Position numbers and translations under genes: made by a program. A stretch of DNA of 64,000 nucleotides from Aphelocoma coerulescens (Eukaryota > Chordata > Aves > Passeriformes > Corvidae): assembly GCF_041296385.1 (NCBI RefSeq), contig NC_091015.1:91992004-92056003 (forward strand), written 5' to 3'. This document shows, piece after piece, positions 49,939 through 62,451 of the stretch (within the stretch, counting starts at the first letter, position 1; every line of letters begins with the position of its first letter). The notes beneath the pieces are model-generated. The model saw only the letters and a program-made list of their open reading frames with translations. It did not search any database and had not been told where the DNA came from.

Positions 49939-50041
49939 ACAGTTGATATCATTACAGATGGGTTTTTCAGAGCATTCTTTTATGTTTACTTCATATAAAA
50001 AAAGGAAAAGAAATATGAAGTAGGGCTCTGATATCAACTGT
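49939..50041. repeat. Nested inverted repeat
   Basis: Outer arms acagttgatatca (49939-49951) and tgatatcaactgt (50029-50041) match for 13 bp. Inside them, cttcatat (49989-49996) pairs with atatgaag (50013-50020), and cagagc (49968-49973) with gctctg (50025-50030, overlapping the outer arm by two bases). The left arm also has a 12-bp direct duplication, atatcattacag, at 49931 and 49946. Confidence 0.6.
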
Positions 50042-53000
50042 TTCATGCCATAATCTCTTATATGAAAATGTGGTATAAGGAGGGAAAGGACACAATATTT
50101 ATTTTATAATTATTTGGTTCCTACTGAACTGTGAATGAGAGAGGTCTTGAGTATGTTAAAGTATCAGAAATACATGTTAATGTGATATTTGCCTACCTGC
50201 TTTCATGAAGGAAGATTAATCTGTCTCTTGGCACCAACAAATTATGTGTGGTTTGTCTATTTCTAATTTATTATTATTGTTGTTATTATTATTTTATTCC
50301 TCAGTTTTATTTTGTCTATTTCTAAATTTTAGAAACTGGGGCAGTCCTAGAAATAGAAATGTTGGGATCCAGCTGTCAGTATGTGTGCCATCCAGTTTTT
50401 ATTCCAAAATCCAAACTTGCCAAATGTGTATGAATTACTTAATTTTCGAGGTTTTAACCTAGTAAGCAGCCATGTACATGTACTGCTACTGATAAGTTAC
50501 CCTTGCTACACAACAGATGAAAACCAGAACATTTTCACATCCTTCATTTAAATACATACCAGTGGGGTTTTGTGGTTGCAGTGTTTTTGGTGGCTTATGA
50601 ACTCACTGTGCGTGGTTTGATGTGTCCAGTCAACAGGTGTCCTTCATTGTTGTGTGACTTCCCACCTGTTTTTATTTACACATGTATACACACAGGTCAT
50701 CTCCTGCAAAGAAGCTGAGGTAACAGCAAGAATGATGTGGAATATATTATGGCTACCAAAGTGATTTTCAGAGCTCAGTGTCCATTTCATATGGCTTGAA
50801 TTATATTGATCTGCACTTAAAACTTGCCATTAGGGCTTCATCTTTCATATGTTTCAGAACCTTTAGAACTATTTATTCAGAAAAGTGGAATAATTTGGTG
50901 AATGAAGCTGTAAAAGGTTCATTATTCATTATAGAGCAGACTGTAATAATGATTAGGCTCTTGTTTAAAAAGAAAAAAACATGAGCAGTAGAGAATCATG
51001 TTGCAACTTTATACGAAAAAAAGAAATTAAACCCAGCTATCTTGTAGTAGTTCTCACCTTTAGAACTGTCTGGGTGTAGGTCAGCACAGAGACAAGAGTT
51101 TTCCAGGTACTACATGATTTAACTGTAATACCCTGAAACATTTCTGCTCTGTTTTGCGTTTTCAAAGTCAACTTCTCATTTCATTACCTCTGCTGACCTT
51201 AATCTCCTCCTAAGCAGAAGATGACAGTGCTGTCTGTCTGTCTTCTGAACTTTTGAATTGGCTTTTTTTTCACTTAATGAAAGGATGTAAATTAGATCAG
51301 AACATTTTGTGTGAACTGTAAGTTTCAAAACTCATCTTTTTTTCTCTTCTTTTTTTTCCCCAAAATATATTCCATTTGCAAAGTACAAGCTAGAGAGCAT
51401 TCTTTTTCTGTAGGAAAAATGATAGAAGTAAAATAAACTCTAGTTAAATTTCTGTGCTCCAGTAAAAATGCCTATGAGATTAGCACACGGAGTTTGGAGC
51501 ATGGCCTGGTAAATGTTTCTGCAGGAGTCTTCTCCATGTATTTAATCTCACTTTGTTACAAGGATTAATAGTGTTAGTCTCCTGTAAGTCTGAATAGCAG
51601 CCACACTCTCTGAACAGTCTAAAGAGGTAAGAAAATAACAGTATAATCCTGCAGATGTGCGAGGTTGGCAGTCTTGGTGGGAATGTGTCTGGTAGGTTCT
51701 TTGGGAAGGGTTGTCACCTTCAGAAAGAAACTTCTGGTGAGATAGAAAGCCTTGCTGTGACTGTGGTACAGGTGGTGGCAGCATTATGCAATACTGCCAT
51801 TTTCAGGCCTGAGACATGGGCTGGGGTTTTCAAAATCCCAAGGGATTGGTGGTGGCACTGGTGGGTTTCTGGCCTAACTCTCTAATGCAAGGTGTAGAAG
51901 ATTGAAGTTCACATTTTCAGTCTGGGTGAGACAGAACAGGGCTTGCAGATACTCCTTCCTGCTTTTATGTGACACAAGGCATGATAGGCAGCTCTCCTTT
52001 TCACTTAATTGTTTACGAAGGTCCTTCTTACCCTTATCTGAAATTAGGGGTTAAGGGGAAGGTTTCTCCACAGGTGGTGGTAGTAGTAGGAAAACCATGG
52101 GAAACACACTTTTGGTGAATCAGAGCATGTAAATTTTGGCAGTGTAGGCTTATCTCCAGAAGCAAATGGTTCAGCTTTCTAGGTCCTGTGAAGACCAAAA
52201 GATTTTTTTTTTCCCCATCAAATTTACGTAAGCCAGGCCCCTTGTATTGGTAGAAAGAATCAGACAGTGTTTGAAAGTGCTCATTTCATAGGTCTGTGTT
52301 TATCTTTCATACAGGAAGGAAGTACTAGGTTTACTGTCCCTACACAGAAATCATACAGTTTCTCAGAATTTAATGTATACTCCTCTGAGCTTGAAAAACT
52401 GACCCCAAAAGAATAAATCTCAGGAGTCTAAACAGCACAAGAAACCACCGAATTCAAGAATAGCAAGTCTGGAGCACATTCTAATTCTTCATACAGATCT
52501 CTTCTACATGGAAGATGTGAATTTTTAGTTAGTGCACAAGTTAGTTTTTAAAAAAGCATAGCAGCTATGATAACATAAACAGCAATCTGTTTCCCTTTCC
52601 TGATGAAGATAATTAAGAATGAAGCTTGCTTCCTTAAAATAAGTGAGGATGTAATCCATAGACTATCCTACAGTCTGTTAATTCAGGATTTCGGGACCTA
52701 GCTGGAAACCTTGTCTGGAAAAGATTTTCCTAGGGAGTAGATCCAGTTTGAGCATGGCAAAATAAACAAGCGTCTGACCGGTTCTTGCAAGTATCAACTT
52801 ATGGCGAGGTAAAGAATTGATATCCAGAACTTGTAAAACTTATTTTTCTGTGTATTTGAGCACATTGCTGTATGTGCTAACAGTTCCTGTCTTTCCACTG
52901 TTTACATTAAGGTGGTTTATAAGTGGCTGGGGAGGTGTTTGGCACAGGTGGAGTAATTTCACAGCACAGCAAATGCAATTCAGTTTGTACGGAATTATCC

Positions 53001-53090
53001 ACCTGTATTTGCTATTTTTTTTCACTGGAATTTGCCCCATATTGTTTAGCAACCTTCTTTCTCTAGGAGAAATGCGTGGCAGTAAAAGTC

Positions 53091-53134
53091 ATCCCAACCA
53101 AACGAAACCAAAGAAACAGAAAATTAAAAAAAAT
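53091..53134 (+). repeat. A/C-rich low-complexity tract
   Basis: atcccaaccaaacgaaacca followed by A-rich sequence; complement of a G/T tract, with a few other bases mixed in. Confidence 0.7.
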
Positions 53135-54804
53135 CCATGAACTGTAGTGTACAGGAACGAAGCGACTCTGCTTTTAGCTCATGAAGTACTTACTACCCAC
53201 TTTCTCTCCTTTCTGTCTGGTACCATTTTACTGACAGTGCAGGAGGCCACTCAGTATTGTTGCCATCCTGTCTTTTAAGAAGTCTGATCCTATCATTAGG
53301 AGACCTGCTCTACTGCAAGCACAGAACATCACACTTTCAGGATATTACAGTAACATGGATGGTGCTGGTCTATGTAGTTTGAATAATGAGTATATCCAGG
53401 AGAGCTTACAGTTCCTAACCTATGAGCAAAGTAGAAGAGGTCATGTGTAGCATTTTATTTGGCAGGTTATTTATGCAGTATGCAGGGTATAATTTTGAGA
53501 GAGATGATAACCTTGTCTCTTGTCTTGATCTGCAAGTTTAGCTCTTCCAATCCTCTCCCTCCACCAGAAGGTAATTCTTTTACATTATGCTGAAGGGAGG
53601 GAAGCAAAAGGCTCCTTAGGTACTTGTGACTGGGGCAGGGTGTTCAGGAGGATGCTGGCAGGAGAGCCATGTAGTGTTGTTAAGGGCATGTCTAATAGCT
53701 CAGGGAAGATGAGACTGATGTCTTCTTTTTGAAGAGTTTTGTTATTTCTAACCTACCTTCCTCCCCAATGCTGGTCTGCCACTTGAAGAACAGCGACAAA
53801 GCCCTTCCCTCTCTTTCTTTCTTCATCTGTTGTGTATTTTAATGGCCTCATTCATCCAAGAAGAAGCAAGTGGACAGTGTACCTCCTACTGTCTATAGCT
53901 CATTTCTGGTTCTTGCATGGCATTACTGAGCTTCTAATGGCAAATATATATCTCAGTGCAGTTTTTGCCTTTGTTTGCCATACATTTTGCTCAGCATCCT
54001 GTGGCTCATTTGCAAACTTTGACAGATGCAAAATCTGTGTGGTGCCTTTCTGTGATGACAGACTGTAAGAGCCAGGAAATGTTGCAAGTATATTTTCTAA
54101 GCAGACATTAAAAACATGGAGAAGAATCATACTTTCAGGCTTTAGTGGGCTCATGTAAGCTGTTACAATCTCCTGGCAAGATAAACCACATAAGAAGCTT
54201 CTCAGTAGTAGCTCTTGGACATCTCATCAGCCAAATGGATAATAATGATCTTACTGTTTACAGGGATGTTGAGAACAAGTTAAATTTTTAAGGTGCTTTG
54301 AAGTTCAAAGGATAATCTTGCTTTTACTTTCATGGGAAATATGATGGGAGGGAGAAGAGGGAAATAGATGGAGAAGATGAATGGGGGAAATTTTAAAGAA
54401 GTGAGATAAAATCAGGACACATAGTCTCAAATTTTTTTATTAAAAGAAGCAACTGAAAGCCATCCTTGATCCTGAGACAAATTTCCGTGCAGAGATTGTT
54501 AGTTTCAGAAGCTGGACTTCAGTGTGATATACCATAGTTATTTTATAAGCAGGAAACAAGAGCTAACATTGAGAGTGCAGAACATTTCTGCAAGATAATA
54601 ACATCAAGTGTTTGCTGAAGAAATATTTCTAGTGTAAAGCAGAGCTAAAACGCTTGAAAGGAAGGAATGATCAACAACTTTTATTAGTTTGTAGCAGAAC
54701 TTTATAGCTTTTATAAAGGAAGAGCTTGACTTTAAGAACTTCAGCTCTATATAGATTAAATACATTAGATGGGAATAAACCTATCTGTACCAGCTCACTC
54801 AAGA

Positions 54805-55242
54805 TCATAGAATCACAGAATATTCTGTGTTGGAAAGGGCCAATAAGGATCACTGAAGTAGGATTGTTCCTGCTCAGGACACCCCAGGACACACCATGTG
54901 CCTGGCAGCACTGTCCAAATGCTTCTTGAATTCTGTCAGGCTAGTGCTGTGACCACTTCCCTGGGCAGCCTGTTCCAGTGCCCAGCTTCTGGGTGAGGAA
55001 CCTTTTCCTGATATCCAACATAAACCTCTCCTGACACAACTCAGGCTATTCCCTCAGGTCCTGTGACTGGTCACCACAGAGAAGAGATCAGTGTTTCTTC
55101 CTCCTCTTCCCCTCGTGAGGAAGTTGTAACTGCCAGGAGGTCTCCCCTCAGTCTCCTCCAGGCTGAACAGACCAAGTGACCTCAGCCACTCCTCATACAG
55201 CTTCACCTCCAGACCCTTCCCCATTTTCGTAGCCTTCTTTTG
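54805..55242 (-). repeat. CR1 LINE copy of another subfamily
   Basis: Starts tcatagaatcacagaatatt, with ttggaaagggccaataagga, gggcagcctgttccagtgcc, ctgatatccaacataaacct and ctccaggctgaacagaccaa. The middle differs from the copies at 30867 and 35333, pointing to a different CR1 subfamily. Confidence 0.94.
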
Positions 55243-55516
55243 GGATCAGAGCCTGATGTGAAATCTAGCCTTTATTTCTCTGGTGCATCACCATTTCCCT
55301 GGTGATCTCCACCGCCTTCACTTAGATTGTTCTTTCTCAGCCTCTTCCACTGCCCCACTCCAGGAGCTCAATGAACAAGTGTGGTTCAGAGATGCACCTC
55401 AGTTCTTAGCATTAAGCGAGCGGTTTCCTAGGAAGCAAAAGATACCACTGATCCCATAGAAAACTGTAGCCATTGTTGCCAGGGAAACTCCTAGTCTCTA
55501 GACTTAGTGTGAAATA

Positions 55517-55560
55517 TTTGGGGTTTTTACTTGTTTGGTTTTGGTTGGTTGGTTTCTTTG
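55517..55560 (+). repeat. G/T-rich tract
   Basis: Contains ggttttggttggttggttt; same family of low-complexity sequence as at 30256-30445. Confidence 0.8.
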
Positions 55561-57308
55561 AGCCACTGCGCACCAGTTGGGATCACTTGCTGCTTAGCTT
55601 GCCATTTACCATTGATAATTTGAGGGCCATGTTTGTCTTTACTGTGCAATGAAGTGGAAGGATCTGGATAGCTGAAGATCTGGAAAGAAATGGATAGGTT
55701 TTCTTAGCCCAAAGGAGGACTAATAGTGAGATGTCTAGGTTTCCTGAACATACCAAATATAAAAATATGGAGGAGGAAGGCACATGTGGAGAAAGGAAGA
55801 GCCATGTAAATTCTGTCCCAAGATAAAACAAATAATTTACTTCAGGAAATGAGCTAAAGCTACACAGGTATAAAGAAAGCATTTTAATATAGTTTTTACT
55901 CTTTAGAAATCATTTGAAGTTAGCTTGATAATCTTTTTGTTCCATGTGAGGATATGATGTATTTATTTCACAGATTTCTTTTTGAAGAGGAGGGCTGATT
56001 TTTGTTTTTATTCTGTTTGAGGCTATGTTTTTTCTTTCTACCTACCTGAAATTGAGGATCTTGAGTGTAAAAACTTGGTTTGAAAGTTTGGGCCTGGTAG
56101 CTGCAGCTTAAGGAAAGTGATACTGTGTGTGTGTGTTGGTGAGAGGAATGAGTACAGGCAACACAGGTGTAACAGGGTTTCTTAGTAAAAGCAGCTCCCT
56201 TGCCTTCCTGTTAGCCAGGGCTGTGTTACATTTCATTGCAACTCTCTCAAAATCTGTGCTGGTCCATCAGCCTCACTTTATTCTGCCTCTTGTTGCTAGT
56301 GTGAAAAGTAGTCCCTTTTCTTGACTGGGAGATGGCTGCTAGGAGTCAAAGGGTGAGCCTGGAGCAACCTACAGGTGTTTGTTTTTCAGAGGTGTTGGTA
56401 CTTTCCTGTTAGCTGAGTGATATTGCTGCTGTGCCCATTGCGGTTCAGAACTGGAGCTGCAGATCTGAAGCGGGAGGGTGCGGTGAGTTCCCTGCTTGCA
56501 GAGAGCCAGGGTGTCCGGCCTGCTCACAACTGGGGATTTGCTGCCTGTGAAGTTTACTGTAGCTGAAGACACAAAATATTTGAACTGTTTTAGTCAGTTG
56601 TAATTCACGTCCAATGATTCACAGAGAGGAGCAGCCTCTCTCGTTTGGTGAAGTGATCCTATAATTACATACATGTTTAGGCCACCGTAACTAGAGTTAT
56701 GGCTTTAAAATGAAAGGAATTTGGTTTCTTCCTGCAAGACACTGCCTCTAAGGGCTTAGCCTTTTTATGCCTTTTTAGGTTTTTGTACAGTTCTGTGATT
56801 CCTTCCAACACCTTTTAATAGGGAAGCTTTAACATTTTTCTGCATGAGAATAGCTGTTAAATATCTTGTAAAGCTCTGGCTGCACACAAATGGGCACACA
56901 GGGGGATCTTTTAGATGTTTTGCTGTTAGCTTTTTCAGGAAAAAGTGGGAGAAAGGGGTTTGATTTCTCCTGTGGCTTTACCTGAGTTTGCCGTAGTTTG
57001 CCAAATTACAGAACCTCTGTTTCAGCAAGGCATTTCATCTCTCATGTATTTAGAAATGCTCCTAAATGCACGAAATCATCTCTGCAGGATGAAATCTTCT
57101 TTGCGTAGTCTTCTCTGGTGAAAGTTTTTTTCATTTGTCAGCAGCTACATTTTTTTAATGAAATTTTATCTTAAACTGTCAAGGTTTTATCTGCAGCTGT
57201 GAAGGGATAACCGATCCTGTCAGCCGCTGCTTTTTCTGTGGCATGGCTCCAGCAACCATCTGTTACCTTTATGCTTCTGCATGATTTACACACCAGAATC
57301 TCCCCTCA

Positions 57309-57362
57309 TAAAAAAAACAAAAAACAACCCCCCAAGAACCCCCAACAAAATAAAAACAAAAC
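57309..57362 (+). repeat. A/C-rich low-complexity tract
   Basis: Runs of A with C and CCCCCC / CCCCC blocks; similar to 2219-2309. Confidence 0.85.
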
Positions 57363-60300
57363 AGTAGAGAAGTGCTGCACAAAAGCTTCCTTTGAAGCAT
57401 GTAAGATTAAATAAATTATTTCAGTAGACATGGAGGACCAGTTCTTGGGTCTGATAAGAGAGACTTTAGAGCAATTTGGTTATGTTGCATAGGAGGAAGG
57501 GGCTGCCTTTTCACAGGGGGAAATGCCTGCATGAAATTTTCTCATTGGAAAGTGTGTGCATGACTTTCACAGAGAAATTGAGAAATGCACACTGACCACC
57601 TCTCCACCTTTTCCTTTCCAGTTATGAGTTCATGCTGATCAATTTTCAAGTCACCTAGGTGGAAATACTTTCATTGAGAAGCCTGTTTATCACACCCTAT
57701 ATGCCTGTGATCATACCAGTTGTACACATGGGTGCAGTGAAACTGAGCCTAATAGTTCCTAATCCACAGTAGGTTTGTTACTAAGCCAGATTTGCCTCAT
57801 AATAATAATGCAGACAGCTTCTCAGAATAACTTGAAATGTGAATGCAGAAGCCTTATTCCTGCTTCATTTTGTATTCATCGACATAAAGCCGTCTGATAC
57901 TGAACTTACATCTTCTTTGCTTTTGTGGTTTTAAAATAAAATTAGATTTTGGCTTAGATTTTACTATTTATTAATATTAAACATAACTAAGTTTCAGTCT
58001 GTTTCAATGCTTGTACTATGGATTTTTTTTTCTTAATTTTTTTTGTAATTAGCAGTAAGAATGTGATAGGAGTCATCAGCTTCTCAGCTGTTTTCCAAGA
58101 ACCTGTGATGAGAAAAAGTCTGCACTTCATTGCTAAAAGGAAACAAAATAAGGTGTTTTGGAAGGATGAAGGGAAGACCTGATAGAGCTGTTCTCCTTCA
58201 AAAGAGAGTTTCTTGAGGAAAAAAAATCAGGAAAACTATCTGTGCATCAATCTCGCTAAAGTTTGTTTCAGAGCACTATTTATTTTGCCTCTCTACGGTT
58301 AAGAGTAGAATGGGTGGCAGAGAAATTATAGAGCTGGTGGGTGACATCTGAGACGTGCAGAATAGTGAAGGTAGTCCGTTACACTTGTGTTGAGAATTTC
58401 AGCATAGCCTGAAGGATAATTAAATGCACAAAGTAGTTTTCAGAAACATTTTTAAAAAGAACTATTTATGAGCTCACTTCTCTAACATTTTAAACTTCTT
58501 TGGAAAATGCAATTCTCTGCATGTGGTGTTGATTTAGTTCCTTGCTGTTGCAAGCTTCTTGGGAAGGCTAAATTTATGGTGCTCCCAGTTGTGCTGAATA
58601 TAAGCAATATAAGCTAAATCCTGCAGTCTTTTCAAAGAGGAAATTCCATTTACTTTGTAACATGACTTTGAATGGAGTAAGTGCAACAATTCAAAGAAAC
58701 TTCTATTCTATTAGAATTTTGACAGTGAGTCTTGATCATCAGTAGTTAAGAGGCAAATGTTTAGGTTTGGAGCCCTGTTATTTTTCATTAAATAATTAAG
58801 AGGATAAGAGGATAATGCTGTCATGTGACATTTTATTAGATTACAGTGAAAACTAGTGAGTTTCAAGAATTTGGTGATGATAGTTTGAAGTTCAGCATTT
58901 GTTCACAGTACAAGCAGAGTCTGGAATTTTATCAGTATGTTTCTCTCCACTTTGTGAAACTTGTATGTGGGGGAGAAAATGTTTAAAAGTCACTGTTGTC
59001 AAGTTCACAAAATATGTGCAATGAGAAATACGTGGAGAAAGCATTTTCAGCCTGTTTCCTCTAAAATGGTTTTGTAGTTTCCATGTACCTCTCTCACATG
59101 CAACAGCTGAGTTTCCCAGCAAGTTCACAACAGCTAGAAGCAGTTCAGGGATGGTTTGGGTGAGTTTTTTTTCATACTTTCAGACAAATAAAGCTGCTTG
59201 ATTCAAACAAGAAAATAACATTTCTTGGATAATAACTCTCTAATAACTTATCACTCAAATGGTAAGATGTTAGTGTAATGAGAGAAGTATTTTTTACTGT
59301 CAATATCTCTGTAGAGTAAGAATTTTGTTTCAGTTGGGATGTCAGGGATTCTGCTTTAAAACTTTAATTAAACTTCTGGAGAGTTATGGTTTAGATTTTT
59401 CTTGTAAGAACAAAGTTTGAGCTCATGTCTCAGTGGTAAAAAAGTAAAGCTAATAAACTTTTAATAGAGAAAGTAGGATTCTCATTTGCTGGTGTTTGGT
59501 TTTGTTTAGTAAATTCAGAAAAAAATAATGCTCTTTTGAAATAAAAGCCAGGAAAAAAAGAATAAAAGTTAAACTGTATAAATGTAGCTTTTGAGTTTTC
59601 TGGGAATTTAAAGACTGATTGAATGTTTAGAAAGTTCAGAGGGAAGAGGCATGGCTTCTTTCACATGAGTGTCGTAATCTTGTAAAAAATATGATCTCTG
59701 ACTTTGTTACTTTTACCTTAGGGAAAGAACATTTTGGCAAATAACATTTGTTTCCTCATTCTCCCCAAACCCATGTAAAATTTAGGCTTTGTAATACTGA
59801 ATTCTATTAGGATCCCATTGAAAAGGAGACTGGTGTGAAGATTTATGTATCTCTCTCAGTATGTGCCCGTGATAGTGATAATGATGCAACTCCCTTGAGA
59901 AGACACAAGTTGGAATGGAAGCTATCAAAAGTGCCTGGAGAATGACTGGCCAGTATCCCCTTTTAATATGCAAAACAAAAGTAAAAATATGGATTGATGC
60001 TGCTGTTTCTGCACATCTTGCTAGCATTTAAATGGTCCAGTGGTTTCATTTTGCTGTAGACATTCCAGTTTACATAAAATTGCACATCTTTTTCCCGAAG
60101 AGCTTGGGTTCAATTTGAAACGAAATGTGAAAAGCTGGACTGATGAAGAACAAGAGAAAGAAAAAGGCAGGGTTAAAACCAAAAGCAGTTAAATTGTTCA
60201 GATATGCCAAGGATTAGTAATGGGTAGTTTCTTCCTGGGCAGGTCTGCTGTGAAAGCCTGTGGGAAGGATGCCATGTGAAAACTGCAAAAGTATTTTTGG

Positions 60301-61053
60301 AAGATGTGGGCAAATATGTGCTCAAGGTTGTTGTGGAAGGAGCTTTTCAAAGAGTACAGCGAAGGGCAGAACTCTGAAGGACCTTGTATATCTATGAAAA
60401 CTATGTAGAAAATGTAGCCAACTATTCTCAGCAGTCTCATGATATGATCTTGTAAAAATCAAAATTGTTTTGAAAGCTTGGTTGCTGGAATAAAAAAACA
60501 CACATCTTTGAAATAGGCTAGCAATTTAACTGCACAGCTATTCAGTCTGGTTAACTACCTCAGGCAAAAAAAAAAAAAGTCTGTTTTCTTTACTGCTCCA
60601 CACGTGACATTTGCTAAGCTTAGCTTATTATATATACCTATATGTTTCTGTGTATATATCTGCGTATGTATTATTAAGTAGGGCTTTTAGCTTGAGCACA
60701 TGCTGGCCATGGAATGTCTTGAAAAGAGAAAATGCAGAGCACAGGATTTTTAACAACAACAGTTGAAAGACCTCCTGTGGAAACTTCAGTCTTTCTGTAT
60801 ATAAAATAAATACAATTTAGATATGTAGTGTGTATGCATATGTAGAAACCATAATCCATGTTTACCTGGTGTGAATCTGTGCTGACAGCATGTGTGTGTA
60901 GGTGAGGATATGGAGCACAGGAGAAGGGTGTGATTTTTATTCAAAGACGTGTGAGATTACTTTGGTTTATAAGAAACAGTAGGATAGGTACAGAGTGAGT
61001 GGAATCTCCTTGCCAATACAGTTGGCTGCTGCTGAAATTCCTTGTGTAAATCA

Positions 61054-61165
61054 AACTGAAAGAGAGTAGGTTTAGCTTAGATATTAGCAAGAAGTTATTC
61101 ACTGTGAGGGTGGTGAGGCACTGGAACAGGTTGCTCAGAGGAGCTCTTCTCTGCTATTCTTTAAA
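61054..61165 (+). repeat. CR1 LINE internal 3' UTR fragment
   Basis: Contains tttagcttagatattagcaa, gaagttattcactgtgaggg and tggtgaggcactggaacagg followed by ttgctcagagga, matching in sense orientation the same CR1 block that is seen reversed near 31030-31080. It lacks the terminal part of CR1. Confidence 0.88.
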
Positions 61166-62425
61166 ATTACAGGCTCAGGAGCTGCAAATTTTGCATGCAG
61201 AAATTCAGTTGCAGCAGTTAGTTTTATTTGTGCTATTGGGACTTTCTTGATTATGAAGTGGAAACTACAGTATCATTTTAGTTCAGTTGTGTTTGTGATG
61301 GTTTTCACTGACAGGAAGCTCAAGGAACAGTCATGGTCATTTTCAGTATTTAAGTTATAGGCAAGTTACAGAGAATCTCTTTTTTATTTCCATGGTTTCC
61401 AATACAGAGTAAATATGGATGCTTTGTTAAAAACAAATAAAAGTAATCTGAGTATTCAGAAAAGAATAATATATTGCCTGGGTTTCACATTAATGAGTTG
61501 TAGCTTAATACTTTACCTTGGACTGTAACACAAATCCAGTTCAGCGAATAACTAGACTGACAGATGCTGCACCACATCACCTCTGCAGGCATATTATATG
61601 AAGAACCAAAATACGTGACAAGGTAGTGTAATTCTGAAGTGACAAGAGTTCTGACTTGGTTTATGTCAGCTGGTATGTCTAAGAAAGGCTGGTGTCTTAC
61701 TAGGGGTGTGATATATTTGGAAGCTCTCACCCAGTAAGAGCCAATCTGTGAGACTGAAGTTCTCTATCTTGGTTTCATGACTAAGTTTTCAATGGAAAGA
61801 AGCTTTCCAGTTCATAAGAGGTAAAGGAATAAGTAGGATTTTGTATAGTCCTAGCTTATTTGCTTGCTAGGAGATGTTGCTCTTCCTGGAAGACCTATGA
61901 CTGAGACCTGGATTTGCCTAAACTTTAAAGAGTGTTAATACTTTCTAAGGGTATTAGTTATTATTAAAGAGTAGTAATAACCTTCATATTAAATAAATAT
62001 ATGTATTTATTGCATATTTCACATATATTTGACCAAATTCTTTGTTGTAAAAAGATAAGTTTACCATATAGGACAGCAAAGTTATTACTTTCTAAATGAG
62101 ATTTAATTATTGGCTGATATGGTACTATTTTATTTGGGGTTTTTTTTCAATTAACTTTTTAATAAAGAAAACTATCCCGGAGTAGTGTTCTAATTTTAAT
62201 TTTAAGACTCAAAATCACATTTGCTGAGGACCTGTAGAATAATTTCAAATTATGGTATGTTACATTAAATTAGATGATGCTTCCTTCTTTTGGGTAGGAA
62301 GCAGATTCTCTATGTGCTTAATGGAGATTTATGTTTTATAGCCTATTACATAAGACTACTCTCCATGGAACCTCAATAAATTACGGAAAGTAATAAATTT
62401 TCTGGGTGGTTTTTTTTCTGTTTTC

Positions 62426-62451
62426 TTTTTTTTTTTTTTTTTTTTTTTTTT
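62426..62451 (+). repeat. poly(T) run
   Basis: Twenty-six consecutive T, preceded by shorter T runs. The exact length is liable to sequencing and slippage error. Confidence 0.95.
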
